From assembly GCF_042660705.1 (NCBI RefSeq), contig NZ_JBHSUQ010000001.1: 64,000 nucleotides of DNA; one strand, written 5' to 3'. This document shows positions 18,672 through 26,118 of this stretch, in pieces. Under the pieces are notes generated by a model that saw only the letters and a program-made list of their open reading frames with translations, had not been told where the DNA came from and ran no database searches. Source of the DNA: Undibacterium_A arcticum (GTDB lineage: Bacteria; Pseudomonadota; Gammaproteobacteria; Burkholderiales; Burkholderiaceae_D). Numbering within the stretch: the first letter of the stretch is position 1; every line of letters starts with the position of its first letter. The position numbers and the translations under genes were made by a program.

Positions 18672-19571
18672 ATGAGCTGGATTGAAATCGTCATCGAAGT
18701 CGCACGCAAGGATGCGGAAAGCCTGTCCGATGCCCTGATGGATGCCGGCGCCCTGTCGGTTTCGGTGGAAGATGCCGATCAAGGCACCGACGCCGAAACG
18801 CCGCTGTTTGGCGAGCCGGGCATGAAGCTGGAGGCCGCCGCCTGGAAACGCAGCCGCGTGGTGGCACTGGCCGAAACCGAGGCCAACCACGCCGCGATCG
18901 TCGCCAAAGCGGCCGCCATCAGCCGGCTGACAGCCGTGCCGATCTACAGCTTGCGCTCGGTGGCTGACCAGGACTGGGTACGGCTGACGCAATCGCAGTT
19001 CGAGCCGATCCATATCGGCAAAAATATCTGGGTGGTGCCGAGCTGGCACGAAGCACCGGACCCGCACGGACTGATACTCGAACTCGATCCCGGGCTCGCC
19101 TTCGGCACCGGCAGCCATCCCACCACCCGGCTGTGCATGGAATGGCTGGAGGCGCATATTGGCGCCGCCATGTCGGTACTCGACTACGGTTGCGGCTCCG
19201 GCATCCTGGCGATGGTCGCGCAGAAAATGGGCGCGGCCAAGGTACAGGGCGTCGACATCGATCCGCAGGCGATCGAATCGGCCAATGCCAACGCGGTGCG
19301 CAATCATTGCGCGATCGATTATTATTTACCGGACGCATTTGGCGGCGGCCGGTTCGACGTGGTGGTCGCCAACATCCTGGCCGGTCCGCTGACACAGATG
19401 GCGCCGATGCTGGCCACCCAAGTCGCGCCCGGCGGCGCGCTGGTGCTGTCCGGCGTGCTGGCGAATCAGGCTGACACCGTGATCGCAGCCTATGCGCCGT
19501 TGATCGCGCTCGATGTCTGGCGGGAACTGGAAGGCTGGGTCGCGCTGGCTGGCAGAGCTAGAATAGAGTAA
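18672..19571 (+). CDS. prmA: Ribosomal protein L11 methyltransferase
   Basis: It uses S-adenosylmethionine to trimethylate ribosomal protein L11 at several positions. The N-terminal L11-recognition domain (MSWIEIVIEVARKDAESLSDALMDAGALSVSVEDAD) is followed by the linker (WVRLTQSQFEPIHIGKNIWVVPSW) and the methyltransferase domain. This contains the SAM loop VLDYGCGSGILAM and GLAFGTGSHPTTRLCMEWLE. The catalytic region reads VVANILAGPL. At 299 residues it is full length. Its stop shares a base with the next start codon at 19571, so the downstream zinc-ribbon gene is coupled. Confidence 0.97.
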   Translation: MSWIEIVIEVARKDAESLSDALMDAGALSVSVEDADQGTDAETPLFGEPGMKLEAAAWKRSRVVALAETEANHAAIVAKAAAISRLTAVPIYSLRSVADQDWVRLTQSQFEPIHIGKNIWVVPSWHEAPDPHGLILELDPGLAFGTGSHPTTRLCMEWLEAHIGAAMSVLDYGCGSGILAMVAQKMGAAKVQGVDIDPQAIESANANAVRNHCAIDYYLPDAFGGGRFDVVVANILAGPLTQMAPMLATQVAPGGALVLSGVLANQADTVIAAYAPLIALDVWRELEGWVALAGRARIE

Positions 19572-20896
19572 TGGCGCTCGCCACTCAATGCCCCCATTGC
19601 CACACGACATTTCGGGTCGCACATGACCAGCTGAAATTGCGTGCCGGCATGGTGCGTTGCGGCGCCTGCAAGCAAGTATTCAATGGTGTCGAGCATCTGC
19701 TGCGGCCGGACGAGGCGGCCCCAGCGGCATTGGAAGTCCCCTCGGAACTGACACCTGTATCGGCACTTGTGACCGCGCCCGAGGGCGCGTCGCAAGTGGC
19801 GCCGGCGGAGCCGACCGGGTCACTCGACTTCGGCATTTTTCTCGCACCGGGCAATTTTGCGCCACCGCAGACGGATACCACGCCGTCTGAACCCGCGGCT
19901 GAGCCGTTAGCGTCAGGCGACCAGGCGCCGGCTGAAACGCTGCCAGATCATCCAATCGATCACGCACCGAGCGAGTTGCCAGAGCCGCGTGAACCATCAG
20001 CCGCGCCAGACGTCGAACCAAACGACGAACAGCCGGCCGTGGCCGAACCGCGCCCACCGGCAACCGACCAGTCCGAGCCGCAGCTGGTGGCTCCATCCGC
20101 TCCGCCAGCCGCCGCCCAGGTGGCTGCACCGGCCGAGGAAGAACACGATCCATGGCTGCGCATGACGTTGATGCACTTCGCGGATCCGGAAACCGATAGC
20201 CCCGACCAGCTGCCACCAGCTGACGCCGAGCCCGCGGCTACTGCGCCCACCCGAGCCACAGGCGACGCATCAGACGCGTATCACGACTGGCCGAAAACGC
20301 CATCGGACACACCGGGGCCCTCGTTTTTTTCACTGGATGCGGATGAAGCCGACCTGTCCCAGGCAGAAGAGCCGGATTTTGTCCGGCGCGGACGGCGCCG
20401 GCAGCGTGCCGACCGCGTGCTGCGCATGGTGATGGCGGTCGCGTCGATCGTATTGTTGTTCACTTTGCTGCTGCAAGGTATCGCCAATTTCCGGGCGCAG
20501 ATTGCGGGTTTTATTCCAGCACTGCAGCCGGTGCTGGACCAGGTCTGTGCCAACATCGATTGCAGGACCAGGCTGGCAGCGCAGATCGATCAACTGTCGA
20601 TCGACGCCAACACCGAGTTGCAGACGCTCACCACCGGCTCCGATGACTTTGCGCTGGTCCTGCTGTTACGCAACCGCAGCAGCAGCAATCAGAGCTGGCC
20701 ACATATTGAACTGACACTGAACGACGCCAACGAGCAGGCGGTGGCGCGCCGCGTTTTCACACCGCGCGATTATCTGCCGGTGGGCCAAAACGTCGCCACC
20801 GGTTTCGCACCACAATCGGAGCAGCCGGTACGGATCCAGTTTGCGCTGTCTCAGTTGAAAGCGTCGGCTTATCGCGTCGCCGTGTTCTATCCTTAA
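19571..20896 (+). CDS. Zinc-ribbon membrane protein with DUF3426 domain
   Basis: This 441-residue protein is anchored in the inner membrane. Residues 6-40 hold an MJ0042-type zinc ribbon (CPHCHTTF ... VRCGACKQVF, two CxxC pairs). A long Pro/Ala/Glu-rich disordered linker (~50-260) leads to a basic stretch (RRGRRRQRADRVLRM), one transmembrane helix (VMAVASIVLLFTLLLQGIANF) and a C-terminal periplasmic DUF3426 domain (CANIDCRT ... HIELTLNDANEQAVARRVFTPRDYLP). The role is unknown. The gene commonly follows prmA in betaproteobacteria, as it does here with a one-base overlap. Confidence 0.88.
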   Translation: MALATQCPHCHTTFRVAHDQLKLRAGMVRCGACKQVFNGVEHLLRPDEAAPAALEVPSELTPVSALVTAPEGASQVAPAEPTGSLDFGIFLAPGNFAPPQTDTTPSEPAAEPLASGDQAPAETLPDHPIDHAPSELPEPREPSAAPDVEPNDEQPAVAEPRPPATDQSEPQLVAPSAPPAAAQVAAPAEEEHDPWLRMTLMHFADPETDSPDQLPPADAEPAATAPTRATGDASDAYHDWPKTPSDTPGPSFFSLDADEADLSQAEEPDFVRRGRRRQRADRVLRMVMAVASIVLLFTLLLQGIANFRAQIAGFIPALQPVLDQVCANIDCRTRLAAQIDQLSIDANTELQTLTTGSDDFALVLLLRNRSSSNQSWPHIELTLNDANEQAVARRVFTPRDYLPVGQNVATGFAPQSEQPVRIQFALSQLKASAYRVAVFYP

Positions 20897-20919
20897 CTCT
20901 TCGCTCCGAGCTTATTCTT

Positions 20920-21852
20920 ATGACTTCCCTTATTTGCGGTTCGCTGGCGTTCGACACCATCATGTCCTTCGATGGCCGTTTTTCTGAAGCGATCCTGGCC
21001 GATCAATTGCACAAGGTCAATGTCGCGTTTCTGGTGCCGGCGTTGCGCCGCGAATTCGGTGGTTGCGCCGGCAATATTGCGTACAACCTGAAACTGCTGG
21101 GTGGCGATCCGCTGATCATGGCCACCATCGGCCAGGATGGCGCCAGTTATCTGGACCGGCTGGCGGCGCTCGATATCTCGCGCCGCAATATCCGCACCAT
21201 CGAGACCTCATACACTGCACAGGCTTTCATCACGACCGACGCCGACAACAACCAGATCACGGCCTTCCACCCGGGCGCGATGATGCTGTCGCACCAGAAC
21301 CGGATTGCCGATGCCGGCCCGGTCAAGCTGGCGATCGTGGCGCCGGACGGCCGCGACGGCATGCTGCAGCATGCCAGCGATTGCGCGGCACTCGGCACCC
21401 CGTTCATCTTCGACCCGGGCCAGGGGATGCCGATGTTCAATGGCGCGGAACTGGAATATTTCATCGACCTGGCAAGCTTTGTCGCAGTCAACGACTATGA
21501 AGCTGCAATGTTGGTCGAGCGTACCGGACTGACGCTGGAAGCGATCGCGCAGCGCCTGTCGGCATTGATCGTGACGCGCGGCGAACTGGGGGCAGAGATT
21601 TACAGCGGCGACCAGCGCATCGACATCCCGTGCGTCCGGGCCGAGCAGATAGTCGATCCCACCGGCTGCGGCGATGCGTTCCGCGCCGGCATGCTGTTCG
21701 GTTTGACCAATGAGTTGGATTGGGCCACCACCGGCCGCCTCGCCAGCCTGATGGGTGCGATCAAGATTGCGCATCAGGGTGGCCAGAACCATGCGCCGTC
21801 GCAGTCTGAAATCGCCGATCGCTTCCACGCGGCGTTCGGCTACCGTTATTGA
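20920..21852 (+). CDS. PfkB-family carbohydrate/adenosine kinase
   Basis: This 310-residue ribokinase-fold kinase transfers phosphate from ATP to a sugar or nucleoside hydroxyl. PfkB signature 1 is FGGCAGNIAYNLKLLGGDP, and signature 2 with the catalytic base is VDPTGCGDAFRAGMLFGL, preceded by ALIVTRGELGAEIY. The N-terminus MTSLICGSLAFDTIMSF and the overall wording fit the adenosine-kinase-like subgroup often annotated next to prmA in Burkholderiales. The exact substrate cannot be read from the sequence. It ends about 94 bases before a convergent reductase gene. Confidence 0.88.
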   Translation: MTSLICGSLAFDTIMSFDGRFSEAILADQLHKVNVAFLVPALRREFGGCAGNIAYNLKLLGGDPLIMATIGQDGASYLDRLAALDISRRNIRTIETSYTAQAFITTDADNNQITAFHPGAMMLSHQNRIADAGPVKLAIVAPDGRDGMLQHASDCAALGTPFIFDPGQGMPMFNGAELEYFIDLASFVAVNDYEAAMLVERTGLTLEAIAQRLSALIVTRGELGAEIYSGDQRIDIPCVRAEQIVDPTGCGDAFRAGMLFGLTNELDWATTGRLASLMGAIKIAHQGGQNHAPSQSEIADRFHAAFGYRY

Positions 21853-21946
21853 TCGAACCAAGGTCCCACAAACAAATAAGGCAGAGTATCCGTCGATCGC
21901 CTAATATGTTCCGGCGAGAACGGCGATATGGTGGTGGAGTATTATT

Positions 21947-22522
21947 CTATTTGACCGGAAAAGCCGCACCGATAAGCGCGCACTCCGGCGTCTGTATCGC
22001 CGCCGCGAAAGCAGCAATCGCATCGCGCAAGATCGTTCCCAGCGTCGCATGCTGCACGATGCCGTCCTGATCCAGCCCACTGCCAAGCAAGGGCAGCGCA
22101 ATCGACGCCTGGCTCACGATACGGGCTGACATCGTATTCAGTATCTCGACCAGTGCGGCCTGCGCGTGCGTCGCACGCGGCGACGCATTCAACAAGGCGA
22201 CCGGCTTGCCGGGAAACTGCTCGCTACCGACCAGCCAGTCCAGTGCATTCTTCATGACCCCGCTCACGCCGTGCGCGTATTCAGGACTCGCGATCAGGAT
22301 CCCGTCGGCCGCGGCGACCGCCTGTTGCAGCGCCACTACCGCGGGTAGCTCAGTCAACGCCAGATCGGGGTTGAACAGCGGTAGCGCGCCCAGCCCCTGA
22401 TACACGGCTATGTCGACCCCGGCCGGAGCCAATCTGGCGACAGCGTGCAGCAGGCGGGTGTTGTACGATGCCGCGCGCAGGCTGCCAGAGAGTGCAAGAA
22501 TGCTGATCGTTCGGAATGTCAT
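21947..22522 (-). CDS. NADPH-dependent FMN reductase family protein
   Basis: This 191-residue flavodoxin-fold protein is predicted to reduce flavin, quinone or chromate-like substrates with NAD(P)H. The phosphate-binding loop SGSLRAASYNTRLL lies at the N-terminus, and the isoalloxazine-binding motif SPEYAHGVSGVMKNALDWL in the middle; both are diagnostic of the family. It is the third gene of a minus-strand run yggT-yggU-reductase, starting 11 bases after the yggU stop. Its physiological electron acceptor is not evident. Confidence 0.88.
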   Translation of the reverse strand: MTFRTISILALSGSLRAASYNTRLLHAVARLAPAGVDIAVYQGLGALPLFNPDLALTELPAVVALQQAVAAADGILIASPEYAHGVSGVMKNALDWLVGSEQFPGKPVALLNASPRATHAQAALVEILNTMSARIVSQASIALPLLGSGLDQDGIVQHATLGTILRDAIAAFAAAIQTPECALIGAAFPVK

Positions 22523-22533
22523 GGGCGGTTGTT

Positions 22534-22842
22534 TTATTTGTCGGTCGGAAAGAATGCGTTGGTCACGTCGTCGACCGTCAGATGCGGCGCGGCAATCTCG
22601 ATCAATTTGCGCTTGTTGCTGAGGCCGTGTGTAATCCTGATCGCGGCTTTCGGCAGCTTGAGTAGGTCAGCCAGGTAACGGATCAGGGCCTCATTCGCCC
22701 TGCCCTCCAAGGCCGGCGCTTGCAGCCTGAGCTTCAGAACATCATCCAGAATCTCGATCGGTCCGCTTTGTTTCGCATTCGCCGAAATTTGCAGCGCGAG
22801 CCGAATGCCTGCCGGCAGCGCGGTACACCAGCTCCGGCTCAT
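22534..22842 (-). CDS. yggU: DUF167 / YggU family protein
   Basis: This small cytoplasmic protein has 102 residues and unknown biochemical role. The family motif is LKLRLQAPALEGRANEALIRYLADLLKLPKAAI, followed by GLSNKRKLIEI. Its ATG overlaps the yggT stop (ATGA), matching the conserved yggT-yggU pair of proteobacteria. Confidence 0.88.
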   Translation of the reverse strand: MSRSWCTALPAGIRLALQISANAKQSGPIEILDDVLKLRLQAPALEGRANEALIRYLADLLKLPKAAIRITHGLSNKRKLIEIAAPHLTVDDVTNAFFPTDK

Positions 22843-23381
22843 ACAAATGACATGATCAGCGTGCTCACCAGTTGCAGTGCGATGCGCAGCAGAATCAGCG
22901 CGACCAGCGGCGACAGGTCAATGTTGCCGACCAGCGGGATCACGCGGCGCAGCGGACGCAGAATCGGATCGTTCAGGGCGCGCACAAACGGCGCCAGCGG
23001 CGCATGCGGATTGACCCAGCTGAAGATCGCCTCGATGATCAGCAAACCCATGAAACCGTAGAAAATCCATTGCAGCACTCGCAGCACTGCCATCAACAAC
23101 ACGGTTTGCAGCGAGAACAGCGGCATCATCCAGACATCCACCACCATCGCCAGGATCGCGACCATGAATGCGGCGAGCAGGCTGGCCCAGTCATAACCGC
23201 CGAAGCCTGGCACCAGCTTGCGCAACGGGCGCACCAGCCAGTCCGACAGCTGAAACACGAATTGCGCGACCGACAGTGGCGGACGCACCCGAATCGCCTG
23301 CATCCAGAAACGCAGCAGCAGCGCGCCTGCCAGCATGCCGGCGGCGGTATCGATGATCAGGGTAAACATGCTATGCAACAC
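22839..23381 (-). CDS. yggT: YggT family integral membrane protein
   Basis: This 180-residue inner-membrane protein contains two copies of the YggT domain. Each has a hydrophobic helix followed by a loop of the form W(V/L).P....P.lrPLR: FQLSDWLVRPLRKLVPGFGG and VRALNDPILRPLRRVIPLVGNID. Roles in osmotic shock tolerance or cell-division protein placement have been suggested for relatives. It starts the yggT-yggU-reductase run. An internal ATG five codons in (MFTLIIDT) is an alternative start. Confidence 0.9.
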   Translation of the reverse strand: MLHSMFTLIIDTAAGMLAGALLLRFWMQAIRVRPPLSVAQFVFQLSDWLVRPLRKLVPGFGGYDWASLLAAFMVAILAMVVDVWMMPLFSLQTVLLMAVLRVLQWIFYGFMGLLIIEAIFSWVNPHAPLAPFVRALNDPILRPLRRVIPLVGNIDLSPLVALILLRIALQLVSTLIMSFV

Positions 23382-23440
23382 GAGATATTCTCCAATCCTG
23401 CGTTGGGAAGAGGCGCCGCCGATGGTTTCGCGCCGCCATA

Positions 23441-23475
23441 AAAAAACCGCTGTGTGACGAATGCCACACAGCGGT
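23441..23475 (-). terminator. Rho-independent terminator of the H1-like gene
   Basis: On the minus strand the 12-bp stem ACCGCTGTGTGG ... CACACAGCGGT is followed by seven T. It lies about 45 bases past the stop of the histone H1-like gene. Confidence 0.85.
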
Positions 23476-23518
23476 CATTGTGCCTGAAGTCAATCAGGCA
23501 TCCAAGCGGACCTGGATA

Positions 23519-24265
23519 TTACGGACGGCTGCCTGTTGGAAACGGCCATGCTGCGGCCGGACTCAACACCGTTTTCACGGCTGGCGCTGCCGCTGCTGGC
23601 TTGGCGGCGGCCGGCTTTGCTGCGGCTGCTTTTTTAGGAGCGGCTGCTTTCTTCGCTGCTGGCTTGGCCGCCGGTTTTGCTGCTGGCTTTGCTGCCGCTG
23701 TTTTAGGGGCTGCTGCCTTCTTCGCTACCGGCTTGGCGGCTGCTGCCTTCTTAGGGGCCGCAGCTTTTTTTGCCACTGGTTTAGCGGCCGCTGCCTTTTT
23801 AGGGGCTGCGGCTTTCTTCGCTACCGGCTTGGCTGCTGCTTTTTTAGGAGCTGCAGCTTTCTTTGCTACCGGCTTGGCTGCGGCTTTTTTAGGAGCTGCG
23901 GCTTTCTTCGCTACCGGCTTGGCTGCGGCTTTTTTAGGAGCTGCGGCTTTCTTCGCTACCGGCTTGGCTGCTGCTTTTTTAGGAGCTGCAGCTTTCGCTG
24001 CTGGCTTGGCTGCTGCCTTTTTCGCGACTGGTTTGGAGGCTGCAGCTTTTTTAGGAGCTGCGGCTTTCTTCGCTACCGGCTTGGCTGCTGCTTTTTTAGG
24101 AGCGGCGGCTTTCGCTGCTGGCTTGGCTGCTGCCTTTTTAGGGGCTGCGACCTTCTTGGCTACCGGTTTGGCGGCGGCGGCTTTCTTCGGAGCAGCGGCT
24201 TTCTTTGCTGCTGGCTTGGCGGCGACCTTTTTAGGCGCCGCTGGTTTTTTTGTTGCTGTGGCCAT
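23519..24265 (-). CDS. Histone H1-like AKP-repeat DNA-binding protein
   Basis: This 248-residue protein consists almost entirely of Lys, Ala and Pro, built from tandem KKAAAPKKAAAKPVA-type units, like the H1-homologous tails of AlgP or BpH1. Such proteins bind DNA non-specifically and condense the nucleoid or modulate transcription. The N-terminus MATATKKPAAPKK starts at ATG 24265 with AAGGAG 8 bases upstream; a longer frame adds five residues without a better site. A strong terminator follows. The internal DNA repeats make the copy number prone to change by recombination. Confidence 0.88.
   Translation of the reverse strand: MATATKKPAAPKKVAAKPAAKKAAAPKKAAAAKPVAKKVAAPKKAAAKPAAKAAAPKKAAAKPVAKKAAAPKKAAASKPVAKKAAAKPAAKAAAPKKAAAKPVAKKAAAPKKAAAKPVAKKAAAPKKAAAKPVAKKAAAPKKAAAKPVAKKAAAPKKAAAAKPVAKKAAAPKKAAAAKPVAKKAAAPKTAAAKPAAKPAAKPAAKKAAAPKKAAAAKPAAAKPAAAAPAVKTVLSPAAAWPFPTGSRP
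23590..24250. repeat. Tandem degenerate DNA repeats inside the H1-like gene
   Basis: Units built around GCTGCGGCTTTCTTCGCTAC and GGCTTGGCTGCTGCTTTTTT recur at roughly 45-60-base spacing. They encode the Lys-Ala-Pro units. The array is coding and is not a CRISPR: there are no unique spacers. Confidence 0.8.
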
Positions 24266-24348
24266 TTGTTTCTCCTTCACGTGAGATGGAAAAAATCAAG
24301 TTGCGAGATTAAAACCCGTCCGGAACATTGCGATGCACCAGGCGGATT

Positions 24349-24388
24349 ATTCATCGGCGCAAACATGCTTCTGTTTGCGCTAATGAAT
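24349..24388. promoter_or_regulatory. Long interrupted palindrome upstream of the H1-like gene
   Basis: A 9-bp perfect dyad (GCGCAAACA, loop TGCTTC, TGTTTGCGC) is flanked by a second matched pair (ATTCAT ... ATGAAT), separated on each side by two unpaired bases. It lies about 85-125 bases upstream of the H1-like start codon. It could be an operator, an RNA leader hairpin or a small terminator. No T-run follows on either strand. Confidence 0.4.
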
Positions 24389-24549
24389 ACGGCACCAGCT
24401 GAACTGCTGCATCCCCTCTTCATGCAGCACTTCAGCCATCATCGGCTTGCCCCTTTCGCGTTCACTCACAATCTGACGTCGATGGCGGTGGACGAGGTTG
24501 ACATGCAATACCTGCAAACATGCCAAGCAGCCTAGCTGCGGTCGTAGCC

Positions 24550-24577
24550 AAAAAAAACGCCGGCAACAGCGCCGACG
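24550..24577 (-). terminator. Second terminator downstream of nrdB
   Basis: On the minus strand the stem CGTCGGC-GCTGTT-GCCGGCG (one G-U pair) is followed by eight T. It backs up the terminator at 24614-24656. Confidence 0.75.
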
Positions 24578-24613
24578 TCGGAATTCTATTTCTTCGAGAC
24601 CGGTTGATGCTGC

Positions 24614-24656
24614 AAAGAAAACGCCGCCTCACCCGACAAAATCGGGTTAAGCGGCG
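24614..24656 (-). terminator. First terminator downstream of nrdB
   Basis: On the minus strand CGCCGC and ACCCGA pair with their complements across a TTTTG loop with a small internal bulge. TTTTCTTT follows. It is about 170 bases after the nrdB stop. Confidence 0.65.
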
Positions 24657-24827
24657 CCAATAGACAAGATCGATTTGGTCTCTTACTGTCCATGTAATGT
24701 GGTGTTGCCTTTCTTGTTTTGCAGTCTGTTGTACTTCCTTATTATTGCGACTGCTGCCTTCCTCTTCACCCCCTCGCTTGCTGCTGCGAGTTCACTGCCT
24801 GATTTTTCTTCCCGCGTTTTTCTCTCT

Positions 24828-25994
24828 TTATTCCCAGTTCAGGGCACCGCCGGTCTGATATTCGATCACGCGCGTCTCGAAGAAGTTTCGCTCTTTTTTC
24901 AGATCGATCATCTCGCTCATCCACGGAAAGGGATTCTCCTCCTGCGGGAACATCGGGTCCAGTCCGATCTGTTGCGCGCGACGATTTGCGATAAACCGCA
25001 GATACCCTTTGAACATCGGCGCATTCAAACCGAGCACCCCACGCGGCATTGTATCCTCAGCGTAGCGATATTCCAACTCTACTGCAACTAAAAACAACGC
25101 TTTGATCTCATCGCGGAATTCCGGCGTCCACAAATGTGGGTTTTCCATCTTGATGGTATTGATCAAATCGATGCCGAAGTTACAGTGCATCGACTCGTCG
25201 CGCAGGATGTATTGATACTGTTCCGCGGCGCCCATCATCTTGTTCTGCCGGCCGAGCGCGAGGATCTGCGTGAAGCCGACATAGAAGAATAGGCCTTCCA
25301 TCAGGCAGGCAAACACGATCAGCGACTTCAGCAATTTCTGGTCGTTCTCCATGGTCCCGGTGGTGAACTGCGGATCGGTGAGCGTGTTGATGAAGGGGAT
25401 CAGGAACTCGTCCTTGTCGCGAATCGACTTGACCTCGTTGTACGCATTGAAAATCTCGGACTCGTCCAGCCCCAGCGATTCGACGATGTACTGATAGGCA
25501 TGGGTGTGAATCGCCTCTTCAAATGCCTGCCGCAGCAAATACTGACGGCATTCCGGCGCCGTGATGTGGCGATAGGTGCCGAGCACGATGTTGTTGGCCG
25601 CGAGCGAATCGGCCGTCACGAAAAAGCCGAGATTGCGCTTGACCAGGCGGCGTTCGTCCTCCGTCAGGCCGTTCGGGTTCTTCCACAGCTCGATGTCGCG
25701 CTGCATGTTGATCTCTTGCGGCATCCAGTGATTGGCGCAGCCGGCCAGATACTTGTCCCAGGCCCATTTGTACTTGAACGGCACCAGTTGATTGACGTCG
25801 GTGTGACCGTTGATGATGCGCTTATCGGCGGCATTGACGCGGCGCGAGGTATCGGCGCCGGCAGTGCCCGCGCTAGTAGATGCGGCGGCGCCGAGCGGTG
25901 GCAATGCGGCCGACATCAGCGGCTGCGCAGGCGTCGGCATTTGCGGCGCCCGTGGGATCGGGGCGGCGGCGGTTTCTTCATCCCAACTTAACAT
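24828..25994 (-). CDS. nrdB: Ribonucleoside-diphosphate reductase, class Ia small subunit
   Basis: It houses the diiron-tyrosyl radical cofactor that starts deoxyribonucleotide formation with NrdA. Start is ATG 25994 (MLSWDEETAAAP), with GAGG about 9 bases upstream; the open frame extends further but without a site. After a Pro/Ala-rich N-terminal stretch (residues ~7-45), the iron-ligand helices appear as RQAFEEAIHTHAYQYI and LRDESMHCNFGIDLI. The C-terminus is NFFETRVIEYQTGGALNWE, the tail that docks on NrdA. The 388-residue length is normal. It lies 124 bases downstream of nrdA in the same operon. Confidence 0.96.
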   Translation of the reverse strand: MLSWDEETAAAPIPRAPQMPTPAQPLMSAALPPLGAAASTSAGTAGADTSRRVNAADKRIINGHTDVNQLVPFKYKWAWDKYLAGCANHWMPQEINMQRDIELWKNPNGLTEDERRLVKRNLGFFVTADSLAANNIVLGTYRHITAPECRQYLLRQAFEEAIHTHAYQYIVESLGLDESEIFNAYNEVKSIRDKDEFLIPFINTLTDPQFTTGTMENDQKLLKSLIVFACLMEGLFFYVGFTQILALGRQNKMMGAAEQYQYILRDESMHCNFGIDLINTIKMENPHLWTPEFRDEIKALFLVAVELEYRYAEDTMPRGVLGLNAPMFKGYLRFIANRRAQQIGLDPMFPQEENPFPWMSEMIDLKKERNFFETRVIEYQTGGALNWE

Positions 25995-26118
25995 AGGTAT
26001 TTCCTCATTTCGTATTCGGTTTGCGCGATCGCCGACTAAGGCATTCGTCGCGGGCTCAATGCCTGTAGTCAATTGCCGGAGGCGGTCGCAACCAACGCGC
26101 TGCTTCCGGCCTGTTCCT

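Larger units (their letters stand above)
24266..24827. other. Intergenic region between the H1-like gene and nrdB
   Basis: About 560 bases hold no convincing gene. The part next to the H1-like gene should contain its promoter and leader, including the imperfect palindrome at 24349-24388. The part next to nrdB holds two minus-strand terminators (24550-24577 and 24614-24656). The rest shows nothing I recognise. Confidence 0.6.

Noticed and set aside
23590..24250. Regular repeats that look like a CRISPR array
   Set aside because: The repeats are contiguous coding units for Lys-Ala-Pro, without unique spacers, and no cas genes are nearby.
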